This document shows, one piece after another, positions 54,991-64,000 of a stretch of 64,000 bases of DNA. The DNA lies in assembly GCA_033807695.1 (NCBI GenBank), contig CM066300.1, forward strand, positions 3,224,001 to 3,288,000, in the 5' to 3' direction. The notes beneath the pieces are model-generated. The model made no database searches. It had not been told where the DNA came from and saw only the letters and a list, made by a program, of their open reading frames with translations. A program made the position numbers and the translations under genes. This DNA is from Daedaleopsis sinensis. Its lineage: Eukaryota; Basidiomycota; Agaricomycetes; Polyporales; Polyporaceae. Each line of letters opens with the position of its first letter. Position 1 is the stretch's first letter.

Positions 54991-57561
54991 ATGCTCTCCC
55001 GCTCTCTTCAGTTGCGCGCGGCCGTACTCGCTCGGCGACAGGCTGTGCCTGTCCTTGCATCCACAAGATTTTCGCGCTACTACGCAACACCATCGGACAA
55101 CCATTCCACACCTGACCAGAAGCCTCCGGCTAACTCGAAGGAAGAGAGTGGGAAGAGTAACGATGGGCAGATAGAGAACAAACAGACGGAGGGCAAAGAT
55201 TCGGAGCAGAAGGAGGAGCCTCTGAAGGGGCTCGAGGGCTTCTTCCAGAGGTATCACCAGGGGCAGCAGGTTCACCGGGAGGCCTCTACGGACAGCAGCC
55301 AACAGCAGGACCAGGGGCGCCGGCAGGAGTCGAGGCGTAACAACAAGCAGGAAGTACCCCCCAACAACAACCCTTTCAACAGCAACCAGCTCGCTGTCCT
55401 CGCCACGACCGCCGCCATCTTCTTCGCCCTTTCCTCGACCTCTTACCCTTCCGCCCGTGAGATCACTTGGCAGGAGTTCCGGACAGCCTTCCTGGACAAG
55501 GGACTCGTTGATAGCCTCACCGTCGTCAACCGTACAAAGGTCCGCGTCAAGCTTCACTCGAATGCTACGGGTGCCATGTACCCCACCGCTCCTGCTGGAG
55601 GAGGGGAGTACTACTTCTCCATCGGTTCCGTAGAGGCCTTCGAGAGGAAGCTCGACGAGGCCCAGCACGAGCTTGGAATCCCCTCACACGAGCGCATTCC
55701 TGTCTCCTACCATGAGGAGGTCTCTACATTCAACTACCTACTCAGCTTCGGTCCTACACTCCTCTTTGCCGGCATCATGATCTATCTCTCGCGTCGCGCA
55801 GGTGGTGCTGGAGGAGGTGCCGGAGGCATCTTCAACGTCGGCAAGAGCAAGGCCAAGATGTTCAACAACGAGACAGACGTCCGCGTTCGCTTCAACGACA
55901 TCGCTGGCATGGACGAAGCGAAGGTGGAAATCATGGAGTTCGTATCTTTCCTCAAGGAGCCTACCCGATACGAGCGACTAGGTGCGAAGATTCCTCGAGG
56001 CGCGATCCTATCCGGTCCTCCCGGTACGGGGAAGACTCTCCTCGCAAAGGCCACCGCTGGTGAGGCAGGCGTCCCCTTCTACTCCGTCTCCGGCTCCGAG
56101 TTCGTCGAGTTGTTCGTCGGTGTCGGTTCTTCTCGCGTCCGTGACCTCTTCGCTACGGCAAAGAAGAATGCTCCTTCGATCATCTTCATTGATGAGATCG
56201 ACGCCATTGGCAAATCCCGAGGCAAGGGCAAGAGCTTCGGCGGGAATGACGAGCGCGAGCAGACGCTTAACCAGTTGCTGGTGGAGATGGACGGTTTCGG
56301 CACGCAGGAGCATGTCGTCGTGCTCGCTGGCACCAACCGACCGGACGTCCTCGACTCTGCACTGATGCGTCCCGGGCGTTTCGACCGTCACATTACCGTC
56401 GACCGCCCTGACGTTGTAGGACGCCGGGGTATCTTCATGGTACACCTCAAGCCCCTCCGCCTCTCCGACAAGCTCCCCGACCGCGAGAGGTTCGCTGAGA
56501 AACTTGCCGTGCTCACTCCCGGCTTCTCCGGCGCTGACATCGCGAACGTATGTAACGAGGCTGCGTTGCATGCGGCGCGTGTCGGTAATGACAATGTGAC
56601 CGATGACGACTTCGAGGCTGCTATCGAGCGTGTCATCGTTGGTCTGGAGCGCAAGAGCAGGCTGCTCAGCCCTGAGGAGAAGAAAACTGTCGCCTATCAT
56701 GAAGCTGGACACGCGATCTGCGGTTGGTTCCTCGAGCATGCAGACCCGCTCCTCAAAGTTAGTATCATCCCCCGCGGAGTTGGTGCACTCGGTTACGCTA
56801 AGGTGAGCCACAACATTGTACCCCCGTAATATCAAGACATTCACACTGCTCCTCCAGTACTTGCCTCCCGATCGTTACCTCCTCTCTACGCCCCAAATGC
56901 TCGACCGGATATGCATGACCCTTGGTGGTCGTGTCTCTGAGGAGATCTTCTTTGGCCACGACAACGTCACCACTGGTGCCCAGGATGATCTGCAGAAGAT
57001 CACGAGGATTGCGTTTGAGGCCGTCGCTAACTATGGCATGAACGATGTCGTTGGACCCGTCAGCTACGGAGGCGCGAACGCTACTCAGGAGTCCTTGGTC
57101 AAGCCCTTCAGTGAGAAGACCGCTGAGATGCTTGACGACCAAGTGCGCAAGATGATTGTGTACGTCGCGTATCACTTTTTCGTCCGTTATCTTCCCTTGA
57201 CACCTCTTCGTTCTAGCCATGCCCACCAGCGGACAACTGAGCTTCTCACGAAACACAAAGCTGATGTTGAGAAGGTTGCGAAGCTACTTCTCGAGAAGGA
57301 GGTGATCATTCGGTCAGTTGGATCTCGTATAGTTCTTTTGCATGTCTTTGCTGACCTGCCGGTTCTAGTGAGGACATGATCAGGCTTCTCGGGCCAAGAC
57401 CATTCGCGAACCGTAAAGACGCCATGGACAAGTGGTTGGAGGAGAATAGCTCGGAACGTAGCGCGCCGCCACCACTCGAAGCCGTTCAGCCCACCAACCC
57501 GCCCACCGATTCACCGGATCCTGCGCCAGCAGCGAAGCGGATAGACGACATGCATTTGTAG
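54991..57561 (+). CDS. Mitochondrial m-AAA protease subunit (AFG3/YTA12 type)
   Basis: ATP-dependent zinc metalloprotease of the inner membrane, matrix-facing, for quality control and processing of membrane proteins. The ATG at 54991 gives [19 protein letters not shown], an Arg/Leu presequence; the open frame upstream has no ATG. Two membrane helices ([15 protein letters not shown] and [20 protein letters not shown]) flank an intermembrane-space domain. AAA motifs: Walker [10 protein letters not shown], Walker [13 protein letters not shown], the second region of homology with [12 protein letters not shown]. The protease site is AYHEAGHAI. Three introns lie near the 3' end. A Pro/Ala-rich tail ends [11 protein letters not shown]3 and YTA12 cannot be told apart here without a tree. 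Confidence 0.95.
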
Positions 57562-57777
57562 CGCTCTCGCTCTACATGTCTTCAAATCTCCTGGGATCTA
57601 GTGGGAGTTGCACGCTATTATAATGCACGCTTTGTATTCGCTATTGCATTGTACCTAGTATACATCCATCCAACACTACTCATGTTAATTGACCCGACTA
57701 CGCAAGCATATGGTCATGTCAGAGGCCGGATTGACCTGGGATCGACTATCCCTCCTTCCCCATCGATGCCGGGGGTG

Positions 57778-60163
57778 TCAGAGGGAATAGCGGAAGCCGC
57801 TCCACATATCTCCCTTCTCCATCCGCGCAGCCTCCACACTCTCAAAGTGTCCGTTCTTCTCATCCGCATGCTTGATGTCGATGCCGTCGATGACTTCGTC
57901 TCGTTCTCCACGTTCGCGGCGGGCATTCTCACGCCGGAGGAGAAAGTACATTGCGAGCGTGGTGATCCACCCGATCGCAATGTAGGCGAGGACGATGCCA
58001 TGCCCTAGCCTGTACCAAGGTCTGTCTATAGCGCGGTACTGCAGGTGCAAGTATGAGCATAACCGAGAAAGCATGCAGGGGACAAGCGGAGATCAACACA
58101 CCACGTTGGAAGTGACGGCGCCGTTCAGGTTTCCCCAACCTATCGCCATCCCCAGGACGGCGCTACGTTTGTAAGAGCCCTCGATGTTACTTGACACCCA
58201 TGCACTACAGCGACGTGTGTAAGTTAGACACCAGGGATACGGCCTATGAGAACATTATACTGACACAGAGTTAGCTTCAGAATCCCCCGGCCGGTCAGTA
58301 TAAAGTCAGGAGTAATTTGGTAGTGAACACGCACGAATCGTCGGATATATTGATCTGAGTCAAAATGAGTACCGTGTTCGCAGGATCAGGATCGACGACT
58401 ACTCACGAAGCAGCCAGATATACTGCGAAATATGACAGTGACGGGTTGCTGGAACAGATCAATATGATGTAACCGACGAGGCCTAGGGGATGAGTCCGAG
58501 TCAGTGTACTGCCAGAGCTACTATATTGGGATGATCCTACCGCTCCCAAAGAGTCCTCTAGGGCATGCGAGGTCAACATATTGCACGCCAGGCTTGGGTG
58601 TAGGTTACTCACAGATTGATCCACGCCCTGCACCGAGCTCTATCTCCCCAGAAGCCAACAACGACCGTCATGATACATGCCCACGCATACACTGGGACCG
58701 ACAGCAAATTGGCAGCCGTGGCCTGGAAACCGAGCTGGTTGATGATAGTGGGCGTGAAGAGAGAAAAGGCGAAGAGAGGTCCATCACTACGGATGGGTCT
58801 TAGGATCGCATCAATATTGGTCAAGTCTTTGGAGGCGCTCACAATCCCATATAAATGCCCACTGCACGAGGATGTGCACGAGGATGAGCATCGTGCAGTC
58901 AATAGAACTAACCACGTCTACTTACTCGCTAACCATGTCTTCCAATCGACGAGACACTGCCATACGTACTTCATTTTGAAGGATTCTCCACCAGCACTGA
59001 ATTTCATGTCCGCCTGGAGCCGACGAATGACCCATACACCTGTAATAAAAGCTCAGTTAGCATCGCATGTCGCGGGCAGCTAGATTCCTTACGCTCTGTC
59101 TCTGTCAAAAACTTCGCAGTGTCTGGGAAATCTGATAGGATAAAGAACGACGCTATCGCACATAGCACTGTGGCAAGTCCTTCGAGGATGAAGATCCAGG
59201 CCCAGCTAGGCTTGCCTCCGACTCCGTCCATGTTCGCGATGGCTGCCGCGAGAAGCCCGCCTTCAGAGTCTTGATGTCAGAAAATACAAGCAAAGCTTCG
59301 AAGGGTGCGTACTGAATGCTCCGGCGATAGTCGCCGAGGAGAAGAATACGCCTACTCGAGTCCCCAGTTCATCACGCCTGTACCAGCTGAGTACAGATGT
59401 GAATCATGACATGCCGCGTGGCTCCTGGTCTGTTCGGGACATACCATGACATGTAGAAAACGACACCAGGATACAAGCCAGCTTCCGCCAATCCCAGGAG
59501 GAATCGTAACCCTAGCCATGTTCAGTTGAGGCGACCAAACTTGGGCGACCAAACTCACCAATGAGACCTGCGTAGTTTGTTATTACGCCATGCAAAGTCT
59601 ATGATATCCTCAATATTACAGCTAGCAGGACATATGAAGTTAACCTCACCATCGCAATACCCCATATGAGCATGATGAAAGATAGCCATAGCGAAGGTCG
59701 GAGCTTTTTCAGCGCGATATTGCTAGGAGGCTAAAAATGCGCCATGCCTGAGAACAAGCACCTACGCAGCGTCCTAGTACCCACATACCTCAAACAACGA
59801 GTAAGGGAAAAAGAACACAGTAAGCGCGATGAGGTACTGCTTGTCGGTGATATGCAAGTCGTCTGTCATGTGGTAAAGCTATGGCACGTCGTACTATATC
59901 AGTACCATGCATATTGTGTTTATAATGAAGACGTTGACCTTCGCATTGCCAATGCTCCCACGATCAAGGAAGTTCAGAAAGTATAGAACCGCAAGCCACG
60001 GTACTACGTGCCAGTCGATTCTTCTCATAAGCTTCCGTTCATCGACACGCGACGTGTCCACTTCAGGTCGATAGACGTTCGGATTTTCAACCGGATCGCT
60101 CACTGCGACCAACTCAAGATCTTTCCCCTCCTTCGAGTTTTGCGACACAGCATCGGCTGGCAT
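57778..60163 (-). CDS. MFS anion:cation symporter (Dal5/allantoate permease-like)
   Basis: Plasma-membrane carrier of small organic anions in the Dal5/Tna1 family. The ATG at 60163 gives MPADAVSQNSKEGKD; upstream in-frame codons lack ATG. The first helix region RIDWHVVPWLAVLYFLNFLDRGSIGNAKV is diagnostic for the family. Other recognisable exons: YLIALTVFFFPYSLFE, IANMDGVGGKPSWAWIFILEGLATVL, SFFILSDFPDTAKFLTE, FTPTIINQLGFQATAANLLSVP, VGYIILICSSNP and YRLGHGIVLAYIAIGWITT. Splitting by many short introns means no exon exceeds about 250 bp. It ends GDMWSGFRYSL. It is next to UreD on the same strand, with 515 bp between, so a role in nitrogen-compound uptake is possible. Confidence 0.85.
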
Positions 60164-60678
60164 CGTCGACGATTTGGGGAACGCTAGAATGCACGATATA
60201 AGGTGCTTGCTCAATCTGACCAAGGTATGAAAAGGAAGTATAGCGTACCTGATGGAAGGAAACCACGGAAACCACAGCGAGCGAGCTCACTTCGTTCTGA
60301 AGGTTGAACGGATGTGGAGAGAGCAATGGGTCACCGGTCACTGGGTGGGCCTCTGATAAACGCATGGAGTATCTAAGCGCACATTGAGTTACGGTAAGGA
60401 GATAAGCCGCCTCCTGCAAGGACGGTGAGAATCAAGCGGCAGCTGACCATGTTAACAGTCGGACGCTTACCTCCACCCTGGCCTGCGCAGTATCCGCTTC
60501 TGAAAATGCCTGACAAGGAGGTGCATGCATGAGCATGACTCGACACATGAGATGGCATCGAAGACCCTGTGACTTCGAAAGGAACTGTCACCACGAAAAA
60601 GGTAGCACAAGGTTGACATAGAGGGCTCACCTCAACACAGCTACGACCGCGACTCGCCCGCATAACACAACCGACTTG
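60164..60678. other. Intergenic region between UreD and the Dal5-like transporter
   Basis: 515 bp. Contains TGATAAA (about 60354-60360) and GGATAAG-like gagataag (60399-60406), possible GATA-factor sites for nitrogen regulation. No gene seen. Confidence 0.4.
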
Positions 60679-61632
60679 TTATTGAAATACTCTCTTGTAC
60701 ACGTCCGTCCCTACTACCTTCGCAAGATCTTGCAAGGCATCCCTAAGCCAATTCTTGACATCTTCCGTCTCTTTTGCCGCGACTCTGACTACACAACCTT
60801 TGCCATCGCATATTGGGCTGAATGACCAGAGGAGGGGTGGGGGCGCATGCTGCCTGAACACAGTGATTTCCCCATACTTCGCGTGGAGATGGCCGAGGGT
60901 GTCGTGCACAAGCGGGCCGTACAAGATCACCGTCGCATAGCAGGAGTACGGAGCGAGAGATTGGGCGAGAGATCGGGGAACGAGGGGTCCAAGGGATGGC
61001 TCGCGTTCCTCAAGGAGCATTGCATCCTTCGCTATCCGTTTGCCGTCTACCCAGACTTCATTTAAGCTGTAATAGCGAGAGAACACCCATTCTTCTCCAA
61101 GAGATTTACGTCCGGATGTGATCCAATCCAAGAGGACGGCTGAGGAGTCCTTGGAGAGGTGGAATATCTGAGTTTGGTGATATTTGGCGGCGCGAAAGCA
61201 AGTGACGGGATCGGGTAGCAGAAGGAGCGTACTATTAGGGTGAACTTTTACGGTGAGATTCTGGGCCGTGACAGAGTGGATATGTGAGCGGGCGGAGAGA
61301 CGTTGCCCGGGACGGGCTTTAAAGACTTTCGTTGAACCCTGGCGGGTGGATCATCAATATAGTGAAAAGTATAAAGACTGCTCGAAGCCCACCTGTGACA
61401 GAATACACAGAACAGAGGAGTCGTGGACCTCGATGGTCAAGTCAATGCAGTCCCCACCGACGAGACCCCCTCCGTAACTCAACATATACACGATGGAGAC
61501 ATTCCGGGTCGGGATTTGGGGAGAAAGGAGCTTCAGGGGATATGTTGCAGATAGTTCCGAGAAGACGTTTCCAGAGCCATCGTTCCGCAAGACGACGCGT
61601 CCGTGTCCTTGCTCGATTTTCGTGGGCGACAT
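60679..61632 (-). CDS. UREDf: Urease accessory protein UreD
   Basis: Chaperone that, with UreF and UreG, delivers nickel to urease apoprotein in the cytosol. The start at 61632 gives MSPTKIEQGHGRVVLRNDGS, then SELSATYPLKLLSP and MLSYGGGLVGGDCIDLTIEV, the family signature. After one intron (donor after LCILSQ near 61394) come TKVFKARPGQ, NLTVKVHPNSTLLLLPDPVTCF and ILLDWITSGR-type sequence (VLLDWITSGRKSLGEEW). The C-terminus is VVGTDVYKRVFQ. The length of about 295 residues fits. The symbol is tentative. Divergent from NIP7, 244 bp apart. Confidence 0.88.
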
Positions 61633-61876
61633 TCGCGATGGTCGACGTACGATAGCAAGCGACAACCCACTGCGCTCAGCCACAACCCCGGTCCGTTCAC
61701 AGAGACGCCCATGAATCTGGAATCTCGCACGTGGCCCCAAGATCAAGTTGCCCGATGCTGCCAACTTTTTGCAATGCTTTGGGCGACCACACCACCCTGA
61801 CACCACCCTTGTTGCTACTCCCCGTCGCGAGACAACCCCGCCGACCTCTGTTCATTTACCTACAATCTGAGCAGCG
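61633..61876. promoter_or_regulatory. Bidirectional promoter, UreD / NIP7
   Basis: 244 bp between start codons, with CACGTG at 61728-61733. No TATA box seen. Confidence 0.45.
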
Positions 61877-62682
61877 ATGCGTCCCCTTACGGAGGAAGAG
61901 AGCAAGGCTGTGTTCACAAAGCTGGCAAACTACATCGTGCGTTATTTCATCCGCTCCATCGCAGCCAGTACCAACCACTCTACAGGGCAAGAACCTCGTG
62001 CACCTCATAGATCGTCAAGACGAACCACATTGCTTCCGTCTACAGAAGGACCGTGTTTTCTATGTCTCTGAGTCGTCTATGCGTCTCGCAATTTCTGTTG
62101 CACGTCCGAATCTCGTGAGCCTGGGTATCTGCTTTGGCAAATTCTCGAAAAGCGGCAAGTTCAAGCTCCATATCACCGCATTGGATTATCTTGCGCAATA
62201 CGCCAAGTATAAGGTACGTATTCTCGTTTCGTCTAGCCAACACAAACCCATGGGTATCAATAGGTCTGGATTAAGCCGAACGGAGAAATGCCCTTCCTGT
62301 ACGGCAACCATGTTCTCAAAGCCCACCTTGGCCGCATTACCGAAGACACGCCAGAACACCAAGGTGTTGTGGTCTTCAGCATGAATGACATACCACTTGT
62401 ACGTCTCGACACCGTTACAGACGTCACGAGGATTCACCCAGTTACAGGGATTTGGCGTGACTGCTCGTTCTACAATCGACACTCGAAAGCTCGATCCTAC
62501 TGCTATCATCGTATTTCACCAAGCGTAAGTGCAGCATTGATGCTATTGAAGACATATCCCTTATTCACCGTCGTCTATCGTCTATAGTGATGTTGGTGAA
62601 TACTTGCGTGATGAGGTGATTCACGTCCACCAGTTTTTAAGAAAGGTCATACTGACTCTTTTTCTAGGAAACTCTCTTCTAG
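61877..62682 (+). CDS. NIP7: 60S ribosome biogenesis protein NIP7
   Basis: Small nucleolar protein needed for 27S pre-rRNA processing. The start MRPLTEEESKAVFTKLANYI is nearly invariant in the family. Then GKNLVHLIDRQDEPHCFRLQ, DRVFYVSESSMRL, NLVSLGICFGKFSKSGKFKL, HITALDYLAQYAKYK, VWIKPNGEMPFLYGNHVL, GRITEDTPEHQGVVVFSMND and DPTAIIVFHQADVGEYL (PUA domain). Five introns are inferred; the last (about 62612-62667) has ctag as acceptor and leaves a 15-nt exon, giving the ending RDEETLF, matching human RHEETLT. Without that intron the protein would run on into noncoding sequence. Confidence 0.95.
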
Positions 62683-63018
62683 CGTGATCTGTGCACTCGC
62701 ATAGGATGGAAAACTCCTAGCTCGGATATGAAGTGCTCGACCGGGCTCAGGATTTGCTATACTCTCTGTGCATTTAGTTCGGTATAGTCCTGTGCTCCAT
62801 TAGCGTAGAAAACACATGCACATACATGCACATCATTTGCGCGCCATGCATAAAACACTCGACTCCCATATGCTCAACACGAGTGTGAAATGCGCAAGAG
62901 TGGCAGCCACCTCGGCCTAAAGCTCAAGAGTCGCGGGTCGCGGGTCGCGACTGCCGCCGACAACCCAGTGCCCCACGTCATTCGAATTCCAGTCGGCACG
63001 TGTCTTCGCCTCTTGACT
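62683..63018. other. Intergenic region
   Basis: 336 bp; holds a short tandem gcgggtc (about 62934-62950) and a run of cacatgcacatacatgcacat-type repeats around 62815. No gene seen. Confidence 0.5.
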
Positions 63019-64000
63019 ATGTCTACCGCCACATCCTCCTCCGCGTCCGACTTGCCTGCACAATGGACAGCCCTTGCGGACGACGAGTTATCCTTGACTC
63101 ATGTGGAATCACTGCTTAAGCCTATACGTGACGAGCTCTGGGTATCTGCTGCTTGTGTTGACCGCATACTCGACGATGCGAGCGTACAGAGGGTCTTACT
63201 CGACCTGGGAGTCGAACGGACTTCGGCAGCAGCGCAACGTGCTCACAGCGCGGCCACACACGTTCCGAAATCGGCTGCAGAGGACAATGGTGACGACGAG
63301 GATGGCCAGGAGGCGATGGACGGGTCGGGAGAGCGGACACGGCATACCTCCCTCGTCTCGTACTTCTCCGACGAACCTGTGGACGCGCAGCTGTGTCGGA
63401 TACGCGCTGTGCTACTGGAACGTCTCGACAGGCTGAACACGTGGGTGGAGATTTGCAAGGAAGCTCCCATTGAAGACGAGGAGGATGAGGAGGTGTTGGA
63501 TGCAGAATGGGAGGATGACCCATGGGCGGATGAGTCTGTCCCGCCTCCGCCCCGACAATCAAAGCCAGGCAAGCCACCCGTCCATCTGTCTGCGTTGCTC
63601 ACAAGTAGCTTGGAGGAGACTGCTTGCGTGTTCGCCTCGCAGGAGCACTTCGCCGCCCTCCGAATACTCGCACAACGTCATGGGTCATCACTATGGCCCT
63701 TCCGGTTTGCCATCCTTGAATGCGTACCGGAGTTTGCGCTTGCGTCGGAGTACAGGGACCTTCTACCATCCTGCGACCCATCTCTTGGCTCGGAATTGAG
63801 CCCCCAGACCAAGCCATGGAGGGAGCAACCCGACTTCTCAGAGGCCTCTGAGTGCAGGCGCGCTCTCGAGGAGTGCGGGGTCGCCCTCTCCTTGTCACCT
63901 GCAGGTCACCAACCTACTCATCTTACCCCCACCCCCAATCCACTTCCCTCCTCCGAACTGTCAACATGGTACCTCCGCCGGATTGACGACGTCCTCTCGT
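63019..64000 (+). CDS. Sec39/NBAS-like vesicle tethering protein (3' end missing)
   Basis: The frame is open from ATG 63019 to the window end (327 codons) without a stop, so the gene continues outside. The start is MSTATSSSASDLPAQWTAL. It is acidic in the middle (EDEEDEEVLDAEWEDDPWAD) and helical elsewhere (VDRILDDASVQRVLLDLG, VLLERLDRLNTWVEI, FAALRILAQRHGSSLWPFR). The last visible part, SELSTWYLRRIDDVLS, resembles the start of the Sec39 domain, whose protein joins the Dsl1/NRZ tethering complex between Golgi and ER. This identification is from general resemblance only. No introns in the visible part. Confidence 0.6.
   Translation, partial: MSTATSSSASDLPAQWTALADDELSLTHVESLLKPIRDELWVSAACVDRILDDASVQRVLLDLGVERTSAAAQRAHSAATHVPKSAAEDNGDDEDGQEAMDGSGERTRHTSLVSYFSDEPVDAQLCRIRAVLLERLDRLNTWVEICKEAPIEDEEDEEVLDAEWEDDPWADESVPPPPRQSKPGKPPVHLSALLTSSLEETACVFASQEHFAALRILAQRHGSSLWPFRFAILECVPEFALASEYRDLLPSCDPSLGSELSPQTKPWREQPDFSEASECRRALEECGVALSLSPAGHQPTHLTPTPNPLPSSELSTWYLRRIDDVLS

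Noticed and set aside
62686..62760. Read-through C-terminal extension of NIP7
   Set aside because: An intron with a ctag acceptor restores the conserved EETL-type ending, so the extension is not needed.
1..64000. tRNA or rRNA genes
   Set aside because: I looked for the tRNA B-box pattern and for cloverleaf-like stretches and saw none convincing; a tRNA scan would be decisive.

Overview
The window is nuclear DNA from a filamentous basidiomycete, most likely an Agaricomycete and possibly a polypore. The evidence is dense genes on both strands, many GT-AG introns of about 48-100 nt, orthologues of core fungal proteins, and a Zn2Cys6 factor whose zinc cluster has a long His/Pro loop that I know from mushroom-forming fungi. 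I found 31 confident or fairly confident protein genes, two doubtful small ones and one decayed gene. I saw no tRNA, rRNA, CRISPR array or intact transposon. Gene models were built by hand from splice sites and homology; all names rest on recognised motifs, not on a database search.

Layout. 1-7.3 kb: 3' part of the import receptor MTR10, succinyl-CoA ligase alpha, an acyl-CoA-binding/ankyrin protein, mitochondrial ribosomal protein bS16m, and an NmrA-like gene broken at its 3' end. 8-10.3 kb: accessory stretch with a small Cys-rich secreted protein, its damaged tandem copy, and a possible 85-aa gene. 10.4-20.8 kb: importin alpha, a D-2-hydroxyacid dehydrogenase, proteasome subunit RPN2 divergent from cytochrome oxidase subunit VIa, a GPI-type surface protein and ribulose-phosphate epimerase. 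20.9-31.2 kb: a Golgi-type GT32 glycosyltransferase, a CSL (RBP-J/CBF1) transcription factor, a hypothetical acidic protein and a TM7S3/TM198-domain membrane protein. 31.9-43.1 kb: an MRH4-like mitochondrial helicase, a sugar transporter containing micro-exons, MIM2, a PPR protein, a U-box cyclophilin (CYP60/PPIL2) and ESCRT-III VPS20. 43.7-54.7 kb: a Zn2Cys6 regulator, gamma-glutamyltranspeptidase, a mitochondrial-type PP2C and a secreted histidine acid phosphatase. 55-64 kb: an m-AAA protease, a Dal5-type transporter, urease accessory protein UreD, NIP7, and the 5' part of a Sec39/NBAS-like gene running off the end.

The genes are individually transcribed and do not form one pathway. Two themes recur. 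About eight products are mitochondrial (SUCLG1, bS16m, COX13, MRH4-like, MIM2, PPR, PP2C, m-AAA). Many genes are head-to-head with short shared promoters (S16/NmrA, RPN2/COX13, transporter/MIM2, PPR/CYP60, UreD/NIP7). The least ordinary observations are a run of 13-, 18- and 15-nt exons (plus one of 17 nt) in the sugar transporter, a 5-nt exon that completes the zinc cluster of the Zn2Cys6 factor, two CSL consensus sites just upstream of the CSL gene, and the decaying tandem copy of the secreted Cys-rich protein. I see no clearly new multi-gene system.
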